IMG/VR virus record: IMGVR_UViG_3300045256_000080
Location: 1-33,666 of that record
Origin: a virus
Length of the DNA: 33,666 nucleotides
Direction: 5' to 3' (one strand)
In this document: positions 27,919 to 33,666 of the stretch, in pieces
Numbering within the stretch: the first letter of the stretch is position 1
Layout of the letters: each line of letters opens with the position of its first letter
The notes under the pieces: model-generated
The model's database searches: none
Told to the model about the DNA's origin: nothing
Seen by the model: the letters and a program-made list of their open reading frames with translations, nothing else
Program-made: the position numbers and the translations under genes

Positions 27919-30356
27919 TGTCCCACCGCGTTGCCAAAGTCCGGCGCCCGCTGCGGCAGACCGCCGCCGGGCTCCCACCAGTACGACTGCCCCCAGTCCC
28001 GCTGCGCGCGCTGCCGCATGCGGGACAGGTAGCCCGGCGACAGCGATTCCTGCGCCTCGTGGAAGAAGGCGTGATCCAGCGCGCTGCGGGCGTACCACAG
28101 ATTCAGCAGCGGCACGTTCTGCCGCGTGAAGCGCAGGAGCTCGGCGCCCGCCTTGCTGTCCTTGCCCTGCAGTTCCTGCCCGAAGTTGCCGAGTGTGACA
28201 TCGGCCAGGTCGAACGCGGTGCCGAACACGGGGCCGGCGATCGACGCCCAGTTCGGCGCGCCGCCGCGATTCTGCCCGCCCATGCCGGTGTAAAGCAGAT
28301 CGGTGTAAACGCCCAGCCCGCCACCCTGCACGAACGCGGCCGCCCAGAACTTGCCGTTGTCCATCGGGCGCGGGTCTTTGCCGGCGACCAGATCCTTGGC
28401 TTGCAGCGACAGCGCGCCGAACGCGGTCAGGCTGACCATCAGCGCGGCGCCGTAGGCGTAGCCCTGCCCGGTCTCGCGCTGCATCTCGACCGCGCGGCGC
28501 AGGTGGCGGTTAATCATCGCCACCGGGAACGACTTGAACAGGAACAGCGACCGCAGGAACTCGCCCTCGGCGGTGCCGCGCTGGGTGCCCAGTTCCTTCT
28601 GGGTGCGCGTCAGCAGGTCGGGATTGACGACCGCGAACTCGCTCTCGTCGATGAAGTGGCCGAGCAGCCGCGACGCCAGGCGGTCGGCCTGCGCCGGCTC
28701 GATGCCGTCGATGGCGCGCACCGCTGCGGGCGTCAGCATTGGCACGCCGCGCACGTCCTCGGGCTGCGCCTGGCGCAGCACCGCCCAGTCGGCCGCCGTA
28801 AAGCCGCGGCGCTCGAGCGTGTAGCGGTCGAACTTGGACAGCTGCCCCCAGTCCTTGGCGATCAACTTGCCGTAGGTGGCCGACATCTGCACCGCAAAGC
28901 CCTGGCGCAGCGCGTCGGTCCATGCCTGCATCAGACCCAGCTTCTGGGTCGCGTTCGCCAGCATGCCGGTCCAGTTGTGGCCGACGTTGCTCTCGGCCCA
29001 CAGGGTCATGCGGCCGACCACCGAGTCGGCCACCAGCCCGACCCGGTTCGCGGCGTCCTTGGCGTCGCCGCCGAACTGGCGCATGACGGTGCCGAACGTC
29101 GCCAGTTCGGGCATCTGGTTCAGCCGGGCGGTCAGTGCCAGCGTGCCGATGTCCGAGAACGAGGAAAGCAGGTTGCCCTGCAGCTTGGTGGCGACCGTGT
29201 AGTTGCGCACGTGCTGCATCACGTCGGCCAGCTTGGGGTCGTAGGCGGATTCGGTGTACCCGCTCAGCGACTTCCACACCTGTTCGGCGCTCACCCGCGT
29301 GATGCCGGCGAACACCCGCTTGTGGCTGCCGTCGGCCTTGTAGGCAGCATCGTCGAGCCGGCGGAACTCGAGCTCGGCGTTCGGCCCAAACTCCTCGACC
29401 AGCGCGATGTCGCGCGCCATGCCGCGCACATGCGCCTGCAGCGCCGAGAACGTGCCGCCGCGGCCAAAGTCGGCCATATAGGCGAGATACGCGTCGGCGT
29501 CCTTGAAGTGGATCACCCGCGACTCGCTGCCGCGGTTGGCGCGCATGCCCGACCCGCGGAACTGGCCGGGCTCGACCTTGTTCAGCCCGTCGCTGCTGAT
29601 CGTGTCATAGGCGCCGGCCAGCAGTTCGCGCACCTCGGCGTCGGCCATGGCGTTGCCGTCGGGCCGCAGGTAGCGGCGGCGGTCGACCAGCGGCAGGATC
29701 GCGTCGACCCATGCGTCCTTGCCCGCCTTGAGCACCCGCTCGGTGTCGTGAATCTGCGGCATGTAGCCGTAGGCCAGTTTCCCCACGTCGCCGCCGGCGC
29801 GGTTGAACCGCTGGCGCATCGCCTCGATGGTGTCGAGCCAAGCGCGCGCCCCCTTCTTGGCGATCTCGTTCCCCGTGGAACCATCGGCGCCGCCGAAGAC
29901 CTCGCGCGCGAAGTCGCGCACCGCTGCGGCGTCCTCGATCAGCCCGAACCAGCGCGGTTCAGACGCGGCAATGGTGTCCATCAGGCGACCGAAGTAGTCG
30001 AACTGCACGCCCTTGGCGTACACGTCGGCCTCCTCGAGGCGCCGCACCACGGCAGCCGCGTGGCTCTTGACCTTGGGCCGGATCGCGGCGATGCGCTGGT
30101 CGTTGCGCGCGGCCGCGATGATCTTGAGCACGTCGCGCTGCGCGGCCTTGTTGCGCTCGGCCACCACCGCCTCGGCCGCGGCCTTGGCTGCCTCGGTCAT
30201 GCGGTCGGCCAGCGACAGCCCCTGCCACTGGTCGAGCAGGCGCTGCGGCGGGTGCCGCATGTAGTAGCCGATCGATGCCTCAATGTCCCGAAGCTCGGCC
30301 TCGCTCAGCTGCCGGCCGGCGGCCTGAATCGCGGCTTGTGCGCACGCTGCCCGCAT
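27915..30356 (-). CDS. Large internal virion protein, gp16-like
   Basis: The protein has 813 residues. The N terminus has Cys-Ala-Gln-Ala-Ala-Ile-Gln-Ala-Ala-Gly-Arg-Gln-Leu-Ser-Glu, a common start in large podovirus core proteins. Later segments include Lys-Leu-Ala-Tyr-Gly-Tyr-Met-Pro-Gln-Ile-His-Asp, Leu-Gln-Gly-Asn-Leu-Leu-Ser-Ser-Phe-Ser-Asp and a C-terminal Phe-Lys-Ser-Phe-Pro-Val-Ala-Met-Ile-Asn-Arg followed by hydrophobic helices. These match the C-terminal part of gp16-type ejection proteins. No transglycosylase motif is visible. The ATG directly follows the TAG stop of the upstream gene in the same frame, so readthrough would give a 1,403-residue fusion, close to T7 gp16 in length. 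Confidence 0.8.
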   Translation of the reverse strand: MRAACAQAAIQAAGRQLSEAELRDIEASIGYYMRHPPQRLLDQWQGLSLADRMTEAAKAAAEAVVAERNKAAQRDVLKIIAAARNDQRIAAIRPKVKSHAAAVVRRLEEADVYAKGVQFDYFGRLMDTIAASEPRWFGLIEDAAAVRDFAREVFGGADGSTGNEIAKKGARAWLDTIEAMRQRFNRAGGDVGKLAYGYMPQIHDTERVLKAGKDAWVDAILPLVDRRRYLRPDGNAMADAEVRELLAGAYDTISSDGLNKVEPGQFRGSGMRANRGSESRVIHFKDADAYLAYMADFGRGGTFSALQAHVRGMARDIALVEEFGPNAELEFRRLDDAAYKADGSHKRVFAGITRVSAEQVWKSLSGYTESAYDPKLADVMQHVRNYTVATKLQGNLLSSFSDIGTLALTARLNQMPELATFGTVMRQFGGDAKDAANRVGLVADSVVGRMTLWAESNVGHNWTGMLANATQKLGLMQAWTDALRQGFAVQMSATYGKLIAKDWGQLSKFDRYTLERRGFTAADWAVLRQAQPEDVRGVPMLTPAAVRAIDGIEPAQADRLASRLLGHFIDESEFAVVNPDLLTRTQKELGTQRGTAEGEFLRSLFLFKSFPVAMINRHLRRAVEMQRETGQGYAYGAALMVSLTAFGALSLQAKDLVAGKDPRPMDNGKFWAAAFVQGGGLGVYTDLLYTGMGGQNRGGAPNWASIAGPVFGTAFDLADVTLGNFGQELQGKDSKAGAELLRFTRQNVPLLNLWYARSALDHAFFHEAQESLSPGYLSRMRQRAQRDWGQSYWWEPGGGLPQRAPDFGNAVGQ

Positions 30357-32126
30357 CTACGCCCCCAGGAAACAGCGCACGGCCGCGCCGAACGCTTGGC
30401 TGTCGTTCTGCGCCTGGCGCAGGTCGACCTCGATGCGCGCCAGCACGTCGGCCGCGCGCACTTCCGCGCCGTCGTCCAGCCGGATGGTCAGGTCGGGGAC
30501 GCGGGCGGCGGCGTCGCGGGCGGCTGCGAGTTCGGGGATGGCGGCGTCGGGGCTTGCCGCGCGTCCTTCGCCGCCTGCACCAGCGCCTGCACCCGGCTGG
30601 TCGGTCGCTGCTTGTCGGGCATCTGTCTCTCCTACGATCTCGCGGATGCCGGCCATGAAGGCGGCATCGTCGTCAGCGTACTGGATCGCCAGGCGCTCGA
30701 CCCGGCCCTCGTCAATGGCGGCGGCACGCGCCACCAGCTGGGCGTCGACTGCATCGGCCACGCCCAGCCCGTTGCCCATCATCGCCCGCGACAGCGCCGG
30801 ATCCTGCGTTGCGGCGTCCATGCGGTTCACGTAGTCGATCATCCACTCGACCGTGCGCCGCTCGTTGGCGGTCAGCTTGGCGCGCGCCAGGTACTTATCG
30901 ACCGCCGCGGCGATCTGCTTCTCGGAGCTCAGCCCCTTGCCCTCGAGCGCCCGGCGCATTTCCATGAACCAGTCGGCGCCGACCCACTGGGTACGCCCGG
31001 CGACATCGCTCAGCTGGTCGGTGCCGTCGACGCGCAGCAGCTGGCCGCCGCGCTCGGCCCAGCCGGCATCCTCGGCCAGGCCGCGCAGCACGCTGGCGTT
31101 GCCCGCATCGTCGCGGAAGTTCTCGAACGTGGTCGGCCGCGGGGCCGCCGGCGCCGGGTCGGGGAAGTCTTCGACCGCCTCGCGCACCGCCGCCAGCATG
31201 TCGGGCCGCGCCCGGACCTCGGCGGCATCGAACGCCGCCGCGACCTCGGGCGGCACGGCCACGCGCTCGCCGCGCGCCATCTGGCCGACCGCGGTCTCGA
31301 TCGCGCGCTGGTGCGCCACGCTCTCGTCGACCGTCTGCGGCATGCGGGGCGCGCTGTCCTGCTGGAACCGCCGCGCATTGGCGGCCACGCGGGCAGCGTC
31401 GCCCGCCTCGGCGCGGGCAGCCAGGTGCGCCACGCCGCCGAACACGCCGCCGGTCACGATGTCGAGTACTCGGGCCTCGACGTTCAGCGGGTCGAACCGC
31501 TCGGCCTGCTGCCGGGCGCCGGCGCGCTCGAGGATCGCTTGGCTGGCGGCATCGGCCGGGATGTTCGTTGCTAGGTTGCCGGCCGCGCCGCCGGCCACGC
31601 GCTCGAACACGTTGCGGCCGATGAAGGGAATGCGGAAGCCCACCGCCGTGGCGGCCGCCTGCACCGTGCCAACCGCCGCGGCCGCCATGGGATCGACACC
31701 TTCGCGCGCCAGGTCGGTGGCGCTGCCCAGCCCCTGCGCGCCCAGCAGCAGCGCCGGGTTGCCACCGCCGGCGGCCAGCGGCGCCACGATCTCGGCCAGC
31801 CCGCCAAGCAGCCGGCCGGCGGTGCCGACTTCCTCGGGCTTGGGCGTCCAGTAGTCGACGGCGTTCTGCAGCACGCTGTCGAAGTCGCGGAAGTAGCTAT
31901 CGCGGAACTGGGTGCCGGTGCCGAAGGCGTTGTCGAGCAGCGTCGGGATGACCGCGCCGGCCATGCCCACCGCCTGGCCGACGCGCGCCGCGCCGCGCAT
32001 CACGCCCATGCCGAAGCCGTAGGCGGCCCGGTAGCCGAACGTCGGCTCGACCTGATCCAGTCGAACCGCGTCGCTGTCGGCCACCGCCATGGCGGCGCCG
32101 CGCTGGTCGAGATCGAAGACACTCAT
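30357..32126 (-). CDS. Internal virion protein, N-terminal partner of the gp16-like protein
   Basis: The protein has 589 residues from ATG at 32126 (ATGA overlap). Residues 30-130 are rich in Gly and Ala with hydrophobic stretches (Tyr-Gly-Phe-Gly-Met-Gly-Val-Met-Arg-Gly-Ala and Gly-Gly-Leu-Ala-Glu-Ile-Val-Ala-Pro-Leu-Ala-Ala-Gly-Gly), likely membrane-active during ejection. The middle has Trp-Val-Gly-Ala-Asp-Trp-Phe-Met-Glu-Met-Arg, and the C terminus is acidic. It probably joins the core that is ejected with the DNA. I find no lytic transglycosylase motif. The stop TAG directly abuts the next ATG in the same frame. Confidence 0.7.
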   Translation of the reverse strand: MSVFDLDQRGAAMAVADSDAVRLDQVEPTFGYRAAYGFGMGVMRGAARVGQAVGMAGAVIPTLLDNAFGTGTQFRDSYFRDFDSVLQNAVDYWTPKPEEVGTAGRLLGGLAEIVAPLAAGGGNPALLLGAQGLGSATDLAREGVDPMAAAAVGTVQAAATAVGFRIPFIGRNVFERVAGGAAGNLATNIPADAASQAILERAGARQQAERFDPLNVEARVLDIVTGGVFGGVAHLAARAEAGDAARVAANARRFQQDSAPRMPQTVDESVAHQRAIETAVGQMARGERVAVPPEVAAAFDAAEVRARPDMLAAVREAVEDFPDPAPAAPRPTTFENFRDDAGNASVLRGLAEDAGWAERGGQLLRVDGTDQLSDVAGRTQWVGADWFMEMRRALEGKGLSSEKQIAAAVDKYLARAKLTANERRTVEWMIDYVNRMDAATQDPALSRAMMGNGLGVADAVDAQLVARAAAIDEGRVERLAIQYADDDAAFMAGIREIVGETDARQAATDQPGAGAGAGGEGRAASPDAAIPELAAARDAAARVPDLTIRLDDGAEVRAADVLARIEVDLRQAQNDSQAFGAAVRCFLGA

Positions 32127-33666
32127 CGCGGGATCGGCGCGCGGCTGACCGGCAGCCCGGCGGCGTCCCGCATCGGCTCGCCGGGACCGGCCACGCGAAT
32201 GGTGATCGGCTGGTTCTGGGCGTCGAGAACCAGCGCGCGGCCCTGCGTGACCATGTAGGTGTCGCCTGTCACCTGGCGCAGCCCCAGCTGCGGCCAGCGG
32301 TCGACCAGCGCCGCCGGCATCTTGCGGGCGGCCACCGCCTCGGCGAACGCCTGGCGCGCGCGCAGCTCGAACTCGCTGGCGCCCATGCCCCACGGCGCGA
32401 ACACGGTCGACCCGTTGCGCTCGACCGGCTCGCCCAGCGTGGCGACCAGCGCCTCGCGCACCAGCTTGGTGTCCACGTCCTTGCTGTCGCGGTTCAGCCG
32501 GCCGGTCTCGGCCGCCTTGCCGACGTAGTAGGCAAGCGCCGCCTGCTGGGCCACCTGCAGCGCCTGCGGCCGATCGGCGAACGCCGCGCCCACGTAGCGC
32601 ACCAGTTCGCCGTTGAACGTGGCCGAGTCGGGCAGGTACAGGTTGGCGCGGGGCTTGCCGTCCTGCGCCTTGTCGCCCGCCCCGGCGTTGATGATCGCCT
32701 CGCCGCGCAGCAGGGTCGCGCTGATGTCGCCGGCGCTGCGCACCACGTTGCTGCTGATCCAGTTGTGTTCGGTGGTGATCTGCGCCGTGCGGTCGCCGAT
32801 GATGCCGGCCAGCGCCTTCACCGGGCTGTCGGGCGCGATCTGCCGCATGATGGCCTGATAGACCCGGGAGTCGCCGCCCGCCAGGGTGCGCACCGTCGAG
32901 AAGATCGCCGCCTGATCGCGCGGGCTGGCATTGTTGAGCGTGGTCGCCAGCGCCTTGGCCTCGGCCTGCTTGAGCACCTGCAGCGGCACGGCGTCGCCGT
33001 ACTGCCGGCGCAGCCCGTCGACCGTCGAAACGCGGTCGACGATGATCTGGCGAAGCTCGCCCAGCCCGTCGGGCTGCATGATGCGGCTGATGTCCAGCGG
33101 CGCGGTCTCGACCCCGGCGCGCTGCGCGGCAAACTGCAGCGGGTCGGTCTGCAGCGTGCGCACGTTGCGGTTCACGGCCTCGGCCAGGCGCTGCACGTTG
33201 GCGGCCTCGGCCGATCCCAGCCCGACGCCGCGCTGCGCGAGCTCGGCCTGCCGCTCCTGCACGTAGGCGACCTGCTCGGCCACCGGCTTGCGCAGCATGG
33301 TCTGGATGTCGCGCTCGCTCTGCACCAGTCCAGCGAACTCGCCGGCCACCGACGTGCCGGCGGTCAGCCGCTGCAGTTCGCTCCAGCCCTCGGCGCTCAG
33401 CGGCACGCCGCTCGCCAGCTGGCGCTGCGCCTGCGCGATCGCGCGCTCGGCCTTGGCCTCGCGGCGGTCGGCCTCGATCTGCGCGCGCTGGATCAGCCGG
33501 GCGCGGCGGTCGTCGATCTGGTTCAGCAGCACCGCCTTGCGCTGCGGGTCCATCGCCGCGAACTCGGGGTTGTCCTTCAGCTGCTTCTCGGCGTCGGTCA
33601 GCTGGTCGACCGTGCTCGCACTGTTCGCCAGGTTGTAGCCGCGCGTGTACGTGACGCCTTCCTCGA
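32123..33666 (-). CDS. Internal virion protein, gp15-like, C-terminal part (gene begins at 746)
   Basis: This is the rest of the 720-residue gene that starts at 746; the right-hand 127 bases repeat its coding sequence from the left end. This part is helical with Tyr-Val-Gln-Glu-Arg-Gln-Ala-Glu-Leu, a Ser/Asn-rich centre and a small beta-rich C-terminal domain (Gly-Asp-Thr-Tyr-Met-Val-Thr-Gln-Gly-Arg-Ala-Leu). An internal ATG at 33553 (Met-Asp-Pro-Gln-Arg) would look like a start only if the window were read as linear. There is no enzymatic motif. The stop overlaps the next start as ATGA. Confidence 0.75.
   Translation of the reverse strand, partial: EEGVTYTRGYNLANSASTVDQLTDAEKQLKDNPEFAAMDPQRKAVLLNQIDDRRARLIQRAQIEADRREAKAERAIAQAQRQLASGVPLSAEGWSELQRLTAGTSVAGEFAGLVQSERDIQTMLRKPVAEQVAYVQERQAELAQRGVGLGSAEAANVQRLAEAVNRNVRTLQTDPLQFAAQRAGVETAPLDISRIMQPDGLGELRQIIVDRVSTVDGLRRQYGDAVPLQVLKQAEAKALATTLNNASPRDQAAIFSTVRTLAGGDSRVYQAIMRQIAPDSPVKALAGIIGDRTAQITTEHNWISSNVVRSAGDISATLLRGEAIINAGAGDKAQDGKPRANLYLPDSATFNGELVRYVGAAFADRPQALQVAQQAALAYYVGKAAETGRLNRDSKDVDTKLVREALVATLGEPVERNGSTVFAPWGMGASEFELRARQAFAEAVAARKMPAALVDRWPQLGLRQVTGDTYMVTQGRALVLDAQNQPITIRVAGPGEPMRDAAGLPVSRAPIPR
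33540..33666. repeat. Right copy of the 127-bp terminal overlap
   Basis: Identical to bases 1-127. Position 33540 equals position 1, giving a circle of 33,539 bp. The reading frame of the gp15-like gene continues across the join without a shift, which supports correct circularisation. Confidence 0.9.

Noticed and set aside
28059-31574. Plus-strand open frame of 1,171 codons
   Set aside because: It is the complement of the gp16-like and its partner gene, with an Arg/His/Leu-heavy composition and no family signature. Long antisense frames are expected at this GC content.

Overview
The window is a complete, circularly assembled genome of a temperate short-tailed phage (podovirus morphology inferred), opened inside a virion gene. 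Bases 1-127 recur exactly as 33540-33666, so the non-redundant length is 33,539 bp. One 720-codon gene crosses the ends (746 down to 1, then 33539 down to 32123). The sequence is very GC-rich, about two thirds by eye. A phage attachment sequence copies the 3' half of a bacterial tRNA-Arg(ACG). Together with the gene families present, this suggests a high-GC proteobacterial host, most likely Burkholderiales or a relative. The host assignment is inference.

Layout. (a) The late operon is on the minus strand and in circular order runs from about 10.1 kb down to 1, then from 33.5 kb down to 22.1 kb. It encodes a small HTH protein, two small proteins, portal, small head proteins, scaffold, major capsid protein, a putative decoration protein, an intrinsic terminator, tail tubular proteins A and B, a GNAT protein in the gp13 position, gp14-, gp15- and gp16-like internal virion proteins, a membrane protein, small and large terminase, a pectate-lyase-type tailspike, two membrane proteins (holin candidates), an M15-type endolysin and nested Rz/Rz1 spanins. 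This is close to T7 gene order (8-9-10-terminator-11-12-13-14-15-16, 18-19), yet there is no phage RNA polymerase. (b) The early minus operon (14.35 to 10.26 kb) starts at a cro-like gene. It carries a GIY-YIG fragment joined to an adenine/cytosine-N4 methyltransferase fragment, a winged-helix protein, DUF1376 and DUF6475 proteins, a stand-alone FtsK-gamma-like protein, a coiled-coil protein, a Zn-ribbon protein and a RusA-like protein. (c) The immunity region (14.35-15.35 kb) has a short cI-like repressor co-transcribed with a lipoprotein, then a strong terminator. Five AAGCAWTGCTT-type operators lie over two promoters of the same design. (d) The early plus operon (15.38-21.88 kb) has three small proteins, a probable annealing protein, a YqaJ/lambda-exo nuclease, NinB, SSB, a truncated C5-methyltransferase fused to a J-domain-like tail, a PD-(D/E)XK protein, a DUF4224 protein and a tyrosine integrase, followed by attP.

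How it works together (inference). The repressor would silence both early promoters in the lysogen while keeping the lipoprotein gene expressed. Without repressor, Cro and the replication-type genes are read leftward and the recombination and integration genes rightward. Late genes must be read by host RNA polymerase. The most unusual points are the two independently decayed methyltransferase genes joined to pieces of neighbours, the twin promoters with an apparently leaderless cro, a five-copy heptanucleotide repeat inside a coding region, and the repressor-linked lipoprotein.
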